In this document: in pieces, positions 46,230 to 54,512 of the stretch
Layout: every line of letters begins with the position of its first letter
Numbering within the stretch: position 1 is the first letter of the stretch
Assembly: GCF_011927835.1 (NCBI RefSeq)
Contig: NZ_JAATJH010000001.1
Coordinates: 759,104 to 823,103 of the forward strand
Reading direction: 5' to 3'
DNA from: Neolewinella antarctica
GTDB lineage: Bacteria; Bacteroidota; Bacteroidia; Chitinophagales; Saprospiraceae
Length of the DNA stretch: 64,000 nucleotides
Notes under the pieces: model-generated
What the model saw: only the letters and a program-made list of their open reading frames with translations
Databases searched by the model: none
What the model was told of the DNA's origin: nothing
Made by a program: the position numbers and the translations under genes

Positions 46230-46631
46230 ATGCAAAACTACTTACGTCTGTTCGCCGCCCTCGGGGCTTTGGCCGTTGCGCTGGGCGCTTTCGGGGCGCA
46301 CGGGTTGAAATCTTTGGTCGGGCCGGCGGAGTTGGAGACTTTCGCGACGGGCATTCGCTATCATTTTTACCACGTGTTCGCCCTGGGTTTCGTAGTGGTG
46401 TTATCCGCGTTGCCTGGATTTTCGTTAGTGCGGCTCGGCCGCGCGGCTTGGTGTTTTGGGATTGGTATTCTGCTTTTCTCCGGTTCACTGTACTTACTTA
46501 GTTTGCGCGAAGTCCACGGACTGCCCGTCTCCTTTCTGGGGCCGATTACCCCCGTTGGCGGTGTATTTTTCATCGCGGGTTGGGTATTTTTATTTATTTC
46601 TCTGACCGACAAATCCGCTTCCGATGTGTAA
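46230..46631 (+). CDS. DUF423 family membrane protein
   Basis: This 133-residue inner-membrane protein has four predicted helices and the family signature LGAFGAHGLK near residue 18, followed by ATGIRYHFYHVFAL and SGSLYLLSL with the closing ITPVGGVFFIAGW. The function of the family is unknown. It overlaps the next gene by 8 bp, so the two are probably co-translated. Confidence 0.9.
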   Translation: MQNYLRLFAALGALAVALGAFGAHGLKSLVGPAELETFATGIRYHFYHVFALGFVVVLSALPGFSLVRLGRAAWCFGIGILLFSGSLYLLSLREVHGLPVSFLGPITPVGGVFFIAGWVFLFISLTDKSASDV

Positions 46632-47415
46632 ATTTTTGCTGCCGATCATTGCCGTATTTTCTTTCGTTGGCTGCAAAGCGAGCTTGGGGCCGGTCACGGT
46701 TGCCCCGCAGTTGTACGAAATTGACGGCGCGCAGTCGCCCCGACTAAGTGCGGGACTAGCTAGCGCGTCGCGGGTGCGGGGTACGTTGGAAGAGAGCGGA
46801 GCCGATGAGGTAGCCGCAATGATCGATCCGTACAAAGATCAACTGACGGCCAAAATGAATCGCGTACTCGCCCAGGTCGCCACGCCGCTGAAAAAAGGTG
46901 CCCCCGAGAGTAACCTGGGAAACTGGATGGCCGACATCATGTACGCCGCGGCGCAAGAATACTATCCGGGTAAGCAGATCGCCTTTGCGGTCACGAACAT
47001 CGGTGGGCTGCGGGTCGGTGAGATCGGTACGGGGCCGCTCCTCGTTTCGGAAGTGTACGAACTCATGCCGTTCGATAACGAACTCGTCCTACTCGAGCTG
47101 AACGGAGCCGAGGTCGAAGAATTCCTCAACCACGTGGCGAACGCCGGAGGTTGGCCGGTCAGTGAGCAGTTGGCGGTGCGCCGCACCGGCGGGAAGTTGG
47201 GGGTGACGGTAAACGGTCAATCCTTGAACCCGGAAGAAATTTATTACGTCGCCACGATCGACTACGTCGCCGACGGCGGAAGTGATGCGGCCATGCTGAA
47301 GGGTAAAATCCAGCTTCCCTCCGGTCAATTTTTGCGGGAGGTGCTGGTCGATTTTGCCGGGCGCTCCGTTGGTCCGATCGACGTTCGTTCTACGGGCGAC
47401 AGGATGCGGTTATAA
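46624..47415 (+). CDS. 5'-nucleotidase C-terminal domain lipoprotein
   Basis: This 263-residue protein has a lipoprotein signal (FSFVGCK) and only the substrate-binding C-terminal domain of the UshA/5'-nucleotidase family (ESNLGNWMAD, TNIGGLR, VYELMPFDNELVLLELNG, YVADGGSDA). It lacks the metallophosphatase half, which is encoded by the next gene. The two exported products probably act together as a nucleotide or sugar-phosphate hydrolase (inference). This is a natural split, not a frameshift, since the order of the halves is reversed relative to the fused enzyme. Confidence 0.9.
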   Translation: MCKFLLPIIAVFSFVGCKASLGPVTVAPQLYEIDGAQSPRLSAGLASASRVRGTLEESGADEVAAMIDPYKDQLTAKMNRVLAQVATPLKKGAPESNLGNWMADIMYAAAQEYYPGKQIAFAVTNIGGLRVGEIGTGPLLVSEVYELMPFDNELVLLELNGAEVEEFLNHVANAGGWPVSEQLAVRRTGGKLGVTVNGQSLNPEEIYYVATIDYVADGGSDAAMLKGKIQLPSGQFLREVLVDFAGRSVGPIDVRSTGDRMRL

Positions 47416-47448
47416 TTCAACCAATCCTGCCTTCCCCCCAAAATTTAC

Positions 47449-47468
47449 CTGCACCCGCGACCGCGGCA
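47449..47468 (+). repeat. dispersed GC-rich element before the metallophosphatase gene
   Basis: A 17/20 match on the plus strand. Its core CGACCGCG occurs again at 47492-47499, as if the element were interrupted or partly duplicated. Confidence 0.6.
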
Positions 47469-47515
47469 GCTAGTCCCGCACTTAATCGGGGCGACCGCGC
47501 AATAAATAAAGCATT

Positions 47516-48424
47516 ATGAACCGAAGATTTTTTATCCGCCGCGCGGCCGTTGGTGGTGGCGTCTTGCTAGTGCCGGGGCTGGCTACGGCGGCGGTCGCTC
47601 CTTCCACGCGGAAGCTCACCATTTTGCACACCAATGATTGGCACAGCCGGATCGATCCATTTCCGGACGACGGTGGTCGCAACGCGAACCAGGGCGGGGC
47701 CATCCGGCGGATGCGGCTCATCGAAGACGTGCGCCGGCAGGAACAGAACGTTATCCTGCTCGACAGCGGCGATATTTTTCAGGGCACGCCCTACTTCAAT
47801 TTTTTCGCCGGTGAGCTGGAGATGAAGCTGATGACCAAGATGGGCTACGATGCGGCAACGATCGGTAACCATGATTTTGACGGCGGGATGGAGAACCTGG
47901 CCACGCAACTGACGCACGCTAAATTTCCGATGCTGTCGGCTAATTACGAGTTCGCCGGGACGCCATTGGCGGGCCAGACACAACCCTACACAATCATCAA
48001 AAAGAACGGCGTGAAAGTTGGTGTCTTCGGAGTCGGAATCGAACTTCAGGGGCTCGTCCCCGAAAAGCTCTACGGCCGCACGAACTACCTGGAGCCGACG
48101 GAAGTCGCCAACCGGACGGCGGCCATCTTGCGGCACCGCGAAAAGTGTGACGTGGTGATTTGCCTGAGCCACCTGGGCTTTCGGTACCGGGGCGATAAGG
48201 TGGACGACATCAAGCTCGCCGCCGCCAGCAAGGACATCGACATTATTCTCGGGGGACACACGCACACGTTCCTGGACGCACCGGTGGAAGCACCGAACGC
48301 GGAGGGCGTTCCGGTCATCGTTAACCAGGTCGGTTTCGGTGGATTACGGGTCGGGCGGTTGGACCTGACGTTTCCCGGTGGCGGGGCTCGCTCCTGCGTG
48401 GCTTGCAACAATTTGCGAGTATAA
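47516..48424 (+). CDS. 5'-nucleotidase N-terminal metallophosphatase, exported
   Basis: This 302-residue protein has a twin-arginine-like signal (MNRRFFIRRAAVGGG). It has the full set of calcineurin-like phosphoesterase motifs: HTNDWHSRIDP, DSGDIFQGTPYF, IGNHDFDGG, CLSHLGF and GGHTHTF. It lacks the C-terminal nucleotide-binding domain, which the preceding gene supplies. It is predicted to be periplasmic. Confidence 0.93.
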   Translation: MNRRFFIRRAAVGGGVLLVPGLATAAVAPSTRKLTILHTNDWHSRIDPFPDDGGRNANQGGAIRRMRLIEDVRRQEQNVILLDSGDIFQGTPYFNFFAGELEMKLMTKMGYDAATIGNHDFDGGMENLATQLTHAKFPMLSANYEFAGTPLAGQTQPYTIIKKNGVKVGVFGVGIELQGLVPEKLYGRTNYLEPTEVANRTAAILRHREKCDVVICLSHLGFRYRGDKVDDIKLAAASKDIDIILGGHTHTFLDAPVEAPNAEGVPVIVNQVGFGGLRVGRLDLTFPGGGARSCVACNNLRV

Positions 48425-48847
48425 ACTCATCCATCGAAGCGGCTTGGTTACGTCAAAATGGCAAAATATCTGCCGCTACCGCCACGGATGCTTTTCTTTC
48501 AAATTAAGCCAGGAATTCTTTGGCGGGCTGGCCGTTTTATTCTCATATTTGCTGGGCGCCGATCCTCAATCGGCGTTTAGGCAGGCGAACTTATCCTGAG
48601 AACTGGCTCTACGCAGCGTCGTTCTCTACATTTTTCCCGTTAGCGTTCGACCGGAAGGTACCAACCAATCATTTTCTGGCTGAGCCAGCGTAGACTGATT
48701 GGTTTTCGATCATCACTCTCCGCACTGCCTTACTGCATTCCTTCTTACTGATTCATAGTTTTCTTTCACCTTCCTTGCCGGGCTAATCCCCGCCCAAGGC
48801 ACTAACCATCTCTGCACTTGGGACAGAATACGGTACACCAACTGACT
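48425..48847. other. intergenic region upstream of dnaA with nested inverted repeats
   Basis: No coding frame is credible. It holds a hairpin at 48557-48575 (CGCCGAT/ATCGGCG) and a nested inverted repeat at 48663-48704 (AACCAATCA...TGATTGGTT enclosing CTGGCT/AGCCAG). Only one loose DnaA-box-like site (TTATCCTGA at 48591) was seen, so there is no support for an origin here. Confidence 0.6.
48557..48575. other. hairpin upstream of dnaA
   Basis: A perfect 7-bp GC-rich stem with a 5-nt loop. There is no T-run, so its role as a terminator for the metallophosphatase gene is uncertain. Confidence 0.5.
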
Positions 48848-50263
48848 ATGAATCAGGACCACGACATGCTTTGGAACAAGTGCCTTTTGACCATCGGTGA
48901 GACCGTGAGTGGGCAGGCTTTCGATACTTGGTTTGCGCCAATCCGCCCGGTGAGTTTGGTCGATAATGAGCTTACCATTCAGGTCCCGCACCGGCTGTTC
49001 TACGAGTGGCTCGAGGAGCATTACGTGGAGGTGCTGAAGAACAGTCTGAACGCAGCACTCGGCACGCCGGGCCGGTTACAGTACCGCATCAACCCGGTAA
49101 AAACTAAGGTTCGTACCCCCAGCCTATCCCGCCGCCAGGGTCAGTTGACCGAACAAGTCCAGCTTACGCAGGCTAAAATGCCCGGCAACCCATTCGTCAT
49201 CGCCGGCGTCGGTCGTCCCCGCATTCCCTCCAACCTAGATGATAAATACACTTTCACCAACTTCGTAGAGGGGGATTGCAACAGCCTGGCCCGCAACGCC
49301 GCCAAAGCGGTAGCGGACAACCCTACGCAAACGGCTTTCAACCCCTTGGTTATTCACGGTTGTAGTGGGTTGGGGAAGACGCACCTCCTGCACGCCATCG
49401 GTAACTACGTCAACGAGAAATACCCGGATAAGGCCGTGCTCTTCGTCGGTGCGGATACGTTTACCCAGCACCTGGTCGACTCGATCGCAACGAACTCCAC
49501 CAATGAGCTACTGAGTTGGTACCAAAACGTGGACATTCTGCTGGTTGACGACATCCAGCAACTCGTCAACCGAAAGAAGACCCAGGATATTTTCTTTAAC
49601 CTCTTCAACGTCCTGCGCCAGAACAACAAGGCAATCATCATGACCTGTGACCGGCCCATCATTGAACTGGATATTGAGGAACGCCTACGGAGTCGTTTCC
49701 AGTGGGGACTTAGCGCCGACCTTTCGGAGCCCGCCCTGGAAACGCGGATGGCGATCCTGACCTGCAAGGCGATGAACAACAACGTGGAGTTGCCCACGGA
49801 GGTGGCCGAATTCATTTGCTTTCACATTCAACACAACATCCGTCAGCTCGAGGGTATCCTCAACACGATGGTCATGAAGCGGGGCATCACGGGCCAGGAG
49901 AAGCTGGATATCCCGCTTGCAAAAGACGTCATGCGGAGTTTCGTTTCGGACATTCACCGTGAGGTCACGCCGGAAATCATTCAGAAGGCCGTCGCGGAAC
50001 ACTTTGATCTGGACGTAGAAAAGATAAAAAGCACCACGCGCCGCCGGCAGGTTGTCCTCGCCCGGCAGATCAGTATGTTTCTCGTCAAGCAGCACACGAA
50101 CAATAGCCTGAAAAACATTGGCAAGCTGTTTGGGGGCCGGGATCACTCTACCGTCATCTACTCCTTGAAGACGGTAGAAGACCTCATGGACACGAACGAT
50201 GAGGTAAAGCGCGCGTTGGCGGAATTGGATCGCAAGATTCGGATTGGGAAAGGCGAGTGGTGA
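48848..50263 (+). CDS. dnaA: chromosomal replication initiator DnaA
   Basis: This 471-residue protein binds DnaA boxes and opens the origin. Domain I is at residues 1-80, a short linker follows, then the AAA+ domain with Walker A GCSGLGKTH (171-179) and Walker B ILLVDDIQQL. The C-terminal DNA-binding domain IV has the signature GGRDHSTVIYSLK. I start at MNQDHDMLWN (48848), because the 10 residues encoded upstream do not resemble DnaA. It is a single-gene unit. The usual dnaN neighbour is absent, as is common in Bacteroidota. Confidence 0.97.
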   Translation: MNQDHDMLWNKCLLTIGETVSGQAFDTWFAPIRPVSLVDNELTIQVPHRLFYEWLEEHYVEVLKNSLNAALGTPGRLQYRINPVKTKVRTPSLSRRQGQLTEQVQLTQAKMPGNPFVIAGVGRPRIPSNLDDKYTFTNFVEGDCNSLARNAAKAVADNPTQTAFNPLVIHGCSGLGKTHLLHAIGNYVNEKYPDKAVLFVGADTFTQHLVDSIATNSTNELLSWYQNVDILLVDDIQQLVNRKKTQDIFFNLFNVLRQNNKAIIMTCDRPIIELDIEERLRSRFQWGLSADLSEPALETRMAILTCKAMNNNVELPTEVAEFICFHIQHNIRQLEGILNTMVMKRGITGQEKLDIPLAKDVMRSFVSDIHREVTPEIIQKAVAEHFDLDVEKIKSTTRRRQVVLARQISMFLVKQHTNNSLKNIGKLFGGRDHSTVIYSLKTVEDLMDTNDEVKRALAELDRKIRIGKGEW

Positions 50264-50333
50264 ATCATTGCCATTTAAGGTTTACCCCTGCCGCTACCCT
50301 ACTGTCGGTAAAAAGTCAGTTGTAAACACCCTG

Positions 50334-50361
50334 GGCCCCGCTTGTTGAACAAGCCAGGGCC
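50334..50361 (+). terminator. hairpin between dnaA and the CBS gene
   Basis: GGCCC-GCTTGTT pairs with AACAAGC-GGGCC around a one-base loop with a small internal bulge, followed by CTTCCTTGTATT. It is a probable dnaA terminator that also lies in the leader of the next gene, 20 bp before its ATG. Confidence 0.6.
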
Positions 50362-50381
50362 TTCCTTGTATTCTACCAACT

Positions 50382-51740
50382 ATGGACGTAAAGAACAATA
50401 TTCTCGAGACGATTGGCAACACGCCGATGGTGCAGTTACACAGGGTGGTGAAGGGCATGCCCTGCAAGGTGCTCATGAAGGTGGAAACCTTTAACCCCGG
50501 TCACTCCATTAAGGATCGGATGGCGCTGAAAATGGTCGAAGACGCGGAAGCGGACGGCCGCCTACAGCCAGGGGGCACGATGATTGAATGCACCTCCGGC
50601 AACACGGGCATGGGCCTCGCGCTGGCGGCGTGCGTCAAGGGATACCGCGCGATCTTTACGACGTCCGATAAGCAGAGCAAAGAGAAGTTGGACATCCTCC
50701 GCGCGATGGGTGCGGAAGTAATCGTGTGCCCAACGAACGTCACACCTGAGGACCCCCGGAGCTACTACTCCATTGCCGAAAAGTTGAGCAAGGAGATCCC
50801 CAACAGCTACTGGTTCAATCAGTACGACAATCTCAGCAACCGGAAGGCGCACTACGAATCCACCGGGCCGGAAATTTGGAAACAAACCGACGGACAGATT
50901 ACGCACATGGTCGTGGGTGTAGGTACCGGAGGGACTATCTCCGGGACGGGTCAGTTTTTGAAAGAGCAAAATCCGGACATAAAAGTCTGGGGGATTGACA
51001 CGTACGGCTCCGTATTTAAGAAGTACAAGGAGACCGGCGAATTTGACGAAAAAGAAATTTACCCTTACATCACCGAAGGGATTGGTGAGGACATCCTTCC
51101 GAAGAACGTGGACTTCGACGTCATCGACCACTTCGAAAAAGTGACCGACAAGGATGGTGCCGTGATGGCGCGCCGGCTGGCCCGGGAAGAAGGTTTGCTG
51201 CTCGGCTATTCGGCGGGCAGCGCGGTGGCGGGGCTCTTGCAGATGAAAGATAAGCTGTCACCGGATGATCTGGTGGTAGTCGTCATTCACGATCACGGCA
51301 GTCGCTACGTTGGCAAGATCTACAACGACGAGTGGATGCGGGAGCGCGGATTTTTGGACGCGGAGCTGAAGGTAAGCGACTTAGTTGCGGGCAAGAAGGA
51401 TACGGCTTTTGCCAGCATTCAACCCACGGCAACCGTCAAGGAGGCGCTGAAATTAATGAAGGCGCACGAGTTCAGCCAAATTCCCGTCCTGGACGGAGAA
51501 GAGATGGTCGGCTCGATCGTCGAAACGGATGTCCTGAATTTCCTACTGGCCAACCCCATGGAAAATGCCAACCAGCAGGTGGCGGAGATCATGCGCAAGC
51601 CCTTCCCGGAAGTAGGCCCGGATATGACGCTCTCTGAGTTGGGCAAACACATCACGAAGGAAAACCCCGCGGTCGTTACTACCGATCGCTCGGGGCGGAA
51701 GTACCTCGTTGCGCAGTACGATATTTTGCAGGCTATCTGA
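50382..51740 (+). CDS. cystathionine beta-synthase (PLP enzyme with CBS domains)
   Basis: This 452-residue enzyme has a PLP-dependent beta-synthase domain (1-320) with Lys44 in NPGHSIKDRMA, the phosphate loop SGNTGMG, and GVGTGGTISG. A pair of CBS domains follows (about 330-452). The domain order matches cystathionine beta-synthase, which condenses serine and homocysteine, rather than plain cysteine synthase; substrate preference cannot be read directly. There is no heme-binding N-terminal segment as in the mammalian enzyme. Confidence 0.9.
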   Translation: MDVKNNILETIGNTPMVQLHRVVKGMPCKVLMKVETFNPGHSIKDRMALKMVEDAEADGRLQPGGTMIECTSGNTGMGLALAACVKGYRAIFTTSDKQSKEKLDILRAMGAEVIVCPTNVTPEDPRSYYSIAEKLSKEIPNSYWFNQYDNLSNRKAHYESTGPEIWKQTDGQITHMVVGVGTGGTISGTGQFLKEQNPDIKVWGIDTYGSVFKKYKETGEFDEKEIYPYITEGIGEDILPKNVDFDVIDHFEKVTDKDGAVMARRLAREEGLLLGYSAGSAVAGLLQMKDKLSPDDLVVVVIHDHGSRYVGKIYNDEWMRERGFLDAELKVSDLVAGKKDTAFASIQPTATVKEALKLMKAHEFSQIPVLDGEEMVGSIVETDVLNFLLANPMENANQQVAEIMRKPFPEVGPDMTLSELGKHITKENPAVVTTDRSGRKYLVAQYDILQAI

Positions 51741-51859
51741 GCGTACGGGGGGTACTGAACTGGAGATCTGGAGTTTAGCTCATAAAAAAGAGTTTGCTCG
51801 CAACTTCCCCGGCGAGCAGCGGATGGCGTCAATCACGCGCGAATCAGTCCCGCGAATCG

Positions 51860-51878
51860 GCAAAATGCGCCATTTTGC
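51860..51878. other. hairpin downstream of the CBS gene
   Basis: A perfect 8-bp stem (GCAAAATG/CATTTTGC) with a CGC loop lies in the 271-bp gap before the DUF2231 operon. It could be a weak terminator; there is no adjacent T-run. Confidence 0.4.
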
Positions 51879-52011
51879 ATGGGGTCGACTCTTGCTTTAG
51901 TCATCAAAATTTGATAGCAACCGATTGGTATTGTCGTAGCGTACTTAACATTCATCGCAAAGGCTTTGACTCTGGTACACCTGATGTATATTAGAACGTA
52001 CAAGTAAGTTC

Positions 52012-53415
52012 ATGCACCTCAGTCAACTTTTTCTGGCGGATTTTCCGCTTTTCGTCGGTCGCTTTCATCCGTTGGTAGTTCACCTCCCCATCGGGTTCCT
52101 ACTCATGGCGGCGCTCCTGGAATGGTGGCCGGGGGAGAAAGTCCGGCTAGCCGTGCGGGCGGCTTGGGCAGTGGGGGCTGCTTCAGCGGTAGCGGCTGCC
52201 GGATGTGGCTGGTTGCTGGCAATGGAAAGTGGTGGCGGGGATACGCTGTTCTGGCACCGCTGGTTGGGGGTCAGCGTTGCGGTGCTGGCCATTTTTGGTG
52301 TATTCGTGACAAATCGTGGTGGCGCACTGGCAAAAGGATACGGCGTACTGGTGGTCGTTTTACTTAGTCTCGCCGGTCATCAGGGAGGGAATTTGACGCA
52401 CGGAGAAGATTACCTTTTTCAACACGCGCCGCCGATAGTGCAACAGCTGGCCGGTCACGCGCCGGAGTCGATGGCCCTGGTCGACTGGGAAAGTAACGAC
52501 TTAGATTCCATCAACCTCTACCAGCAATTTCTGCGGCCCGCCATTAGCAGTAGCTGCGCAAAATGTCACAATGGCCAGAAGCAGAACGGTGGCCTACGGA
52601 TGGATGAGCCGCGCTTCGCGCTGGCCGGTGGTGATAGCGGCCCGCTCTTCAGCGCTGGAGAACCTTTGCGTAGCAATTGGCTAAAACGCGTTACCCTACC
52701 CCGCGAGAACGTCAAAGCGATGCCGCCCGGAGGAACGCCCTGGAGCTTTACCCAAATTTCTTTGCTTCGGTACTGGATCGACCAGGGGGCAGACACACTA
52801 TTTGTCCTGGACCCCGCTAATACCCCCGCCGACCTTAAAACACTGCTCCTCCGGGACTATGGCCTGGACCTGCGACCGCGCCTCTTCGTTGAAAGGATAA
52901 AGGTGCCGAGACTTACTCCGGCCGTTGAGGAAGAATTGGTAGCGCTAAATTGGCAATTATCAGCCCTGCAACCCGATGGCGGTGCCCTCGAAGCCAAACC
53001 GATGGCCAACAAAAGCATAACCGCCGAAGCGCTCGCAAGGCTCGCCGAAGTAGCGACCGATCAGTTGGTCTACTTGAGCCTGGACCATCAGCCACTGGGC
53101 GATGCTGAACTGGAACCGCTCGTTCGGTTTCCCAACTTGAATCGTCTTCGCCTGAACGGAACCAACCTTACGGCCAGTACGGTGGAAAAGCTAACTGGCC
53201 TCCGGCATCTGGAAAGCCTGAACGTCTACGGTACGGAACTGGACGACGCGAGTTTTGAACACCTTCAACGCTTCCCTAGCTTGAAACGCCTTTACCTCTG
53301 GCAAACCAACGTCAGCCCCGCTGGCGCGGCCGCTTTCGCGAGCGACAATCCACAGATTTACGTAGAAACTGGCTACGGAGCAGGAACGGCGGCAAAAGAC
53401 GCGGCTAAAAAGTAA
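52012..53415 (+). CDS. DUF2231 membrane protein fused to planctomycete-type cytochrome and LRR domains
   Basis: This 467-residue protein starts with four membrane helices of the DUF2231/cytochrome b561-like type (FHPLVVHLPIGFLLMAALLEW). A PSCyt1-like heme domain follows (CAKCHNGQKQNGGLRM, about residues 185-260, ending MPPGGTPWS...LLRYWIDQGAD). The C-terminal 130 residues are leucine-rich repeats (LNRLRLNGTNLTA, LESLNVYGTELDD). It starts a four-gene operon and ends 6 bp before the next start. The role is unknown. Membrane-bound electron transfer for the downstream exported enzymes is plausible (inference). Confidence 0.85.
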   Translation: MHLSQLFLADFPLFVGRFHPLVVHLPIGFLLMAALLEWWPGEKVRLAVRAAWAVGAASAVAAAGCGWLLAMESGGGDTLFWHRWLGVSVAVLAIFGVFVTNRGGALAKGYGVLVVVLLSLAGHQGGNLTHGEDYLFQHAPPIVQQLAGHAPESMALVDWESNDLDSINLYQQFLRPAISSSCAKCHNGQKQNGGLRMDEPRFALAGGDSGPLFSAGEPLRSNWLKRVTLPRENVKAMPPGGTPWSFTQISLLRYWIDQGADTLFVLDPANTPADLKTLLLRDYGLDLRPRLFVERIKVPRLTPAVEEELVALNWQLSALQPDGGALEAKPMANKSITAEALARLAEVATDQLVYLSLDHQPLGDAELEPLVRFPNLNRLRLNGTNLTASTVEKLTGLRHLESLNVYGTELDDASFEHLQRFPSLKRLYLWQTNVSPAGAAAFASDNPQIYVETGYGAGTAAKDAAKK

Positions 53416-53421
53416 GGAGCC

Positions 53422-54465
53422 ATGACTGAGGAAAACACCCGAAGAAGTTTTTTAAAAACTGCCAGTAGCCTGTCCGTAACGCTGCCGCTGGCGGGCTGCA
53501 TAGGTAATCCAATTAACCTTTCCGCTAACGCTGCTCCACTAGAACGTCCCGGAATAATTGGCCACGGTGATTTTCAGTACACCGCCGATAAGCAGTGGAG
53601 CAAACTCAGTGCTCACCTGAAACCAGTCGTGCACTTTCACGAAATGGTGTTAGATGCTCGGGGCCGACTGGCCTGCACGGTCGTCAGCGACAAATGTGAC
53701 CTGCTGCTCTATAATAAAGACGGAAAGGTAGTCGACACCATCAACCATAACGTTAAGGAACCACACGGACTCACGCTGGCTGGCGAAGGTTCCGATCAGA
53801 CTTTCTGGGTCACCGATTCCGCCGGTGGTCGGGTTATTAACCTCGATTTGGACGGACGACTTGTTCGGGAGTTGAGCGCCCCGGCGGAAGAAATTCCTAC
53901 CGGAAAAGCCTTCCGACCCACGGAAACCACCGTCACCGAGCGTGGGGATATATACGTCGCGGACGGGTACGGGAGCAATAAGATTTTTCACTACGATAGC
54001 CAGGGACGACTTAAGAACGTATTCGGTGGGCCGGACCACTTTAGTTGCTGCCACGGCATTGTCGTTGACGGTCGGCGCGGAATGGAGGAATTATTAATTA
54101 CGAGCCGAAGCAATCAGAATTTTCAGCGCTGGTCGCTGGACGGTCGGCATTTGCAAACCTACGAATTGCCGGGCCTCAAGGTCTGCCGCCCCGTTACTTC
54201 TGGCGAGCACACGCTGTTTGCGGTCATCTGGACGAAGAGCAATTGGCACTACGATGGCATGATTGCCGTGCTGGACAAGGATTTTGAGGTAGTATCGCTA
54301 CCCGGCGGATCTGCGCCGACAACCCAAACTAGCTTTCGCGACGTCGAATGGGATGGCCGCACCTTGCTAAACCCGCACGACGTGTGCCTGGACCAAGACG
54401 ATAACATCTACGTGCCGCAGTGGCTATCGGGCATGACCCAGCCGGTGCGCTTACGCAGGGTTTAG
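53422..54465 (+). CDS. exported beta-propeller (NHL-like) lipoprotein with Tat signal
   Basis: This 347-residue protein has a twin-arginine signal (TRRSFLKTASSLS) ending in a lipobox (PLAGC) and repeated NHL/SMP-30-like blades (HGLTLAGEG, DIYVADGYGSNKIFHYD, NPHDVCLDQDDNIYVPQW). It is predicted to be anchored in the periplasm. It resembles 6-bladed propeller proteins that occur with planctomycete-type DUF1549/DUF1501 operons. The ligand is unknown. It is co-transcribed with its neighbours (gaps of 6 and 47 bp). Confidence 0.82.
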   Translation: MTEENTRRSFLKTASSLSVTLPLAGCIGNPINLSANAAPLERPGIIGHGDFQYTADKQWSKLSAHLKPVVHFHEMVLDARGRLACTVVSDKCDLLLYNKDGKVVDTINHNVKEPHGLTLAGEGSDQTFWVTDSAGGRVINLDLDGRLVRELSAPAEEIPTGKAFRPTETTVTERGDIYVADGYGSNKIFHYDSQGRLKNVFGGPDHFSCCHGIVVDGRRGMEELLITSRSNQNFQRWSLDGRHLQTYELPGLKVCRPVTSGEHTLFAVIWTKSNWHYDGMIAVLDKDFEVVSLPGGSAPTTQTSFRDVEWDGRTLLNPHDVCLDQDDNIYVPQWLSGMTQPVRLRRV

Positions 54466-54512
54466 CTCAATTTATTACCGTAACTTTCCTACCTATCTAC
54501 GCCGCCTAAATT

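Noticed and set aside
46762-46790. Further copy of the dispersed element in the 5'-nucleotidase C-terminal gene
   Set aside because: It needs a one-base gap and several mismatches; it may be chance in GC-rich coding DNA.
47567-48265. Minus-strand open frame of 232 codons
   Set aside because: It is antisense to the metallophosphatase, whose metal motifs are intact.
46624-48424. Frameshifted 5'-nucleotidase pseudogene
   Set aside because: The halves are in reversed order, each has its own export signal, and 100 bp separates them, so this is not a broken single gene.
48378-48599. Short open frame after the metallophosphatase
   Set aside because: It overlaps the end of a real gene, spans a hairpin, and has no protein-like composition.
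48425-48847. Replication origin next to dnaA
   Set aside because: Only a single loose DnaA-box-like site was seen and no AT-rich unwinding region or cluster of boxes.
51966-51992. Sigma-70-like promoter TTGACT...TATATT before the DUF2231 operon
   Set aside because: The spacing is 15 bp and this motif type is not the main promoter in Bacteroidota; not called.
52864-52883. Further copy of the dispersed element in the DUF2231/LRR gene
   Set aside because: Only 16 of 20 positions match, in coding sequence; not counted as a secure copy.
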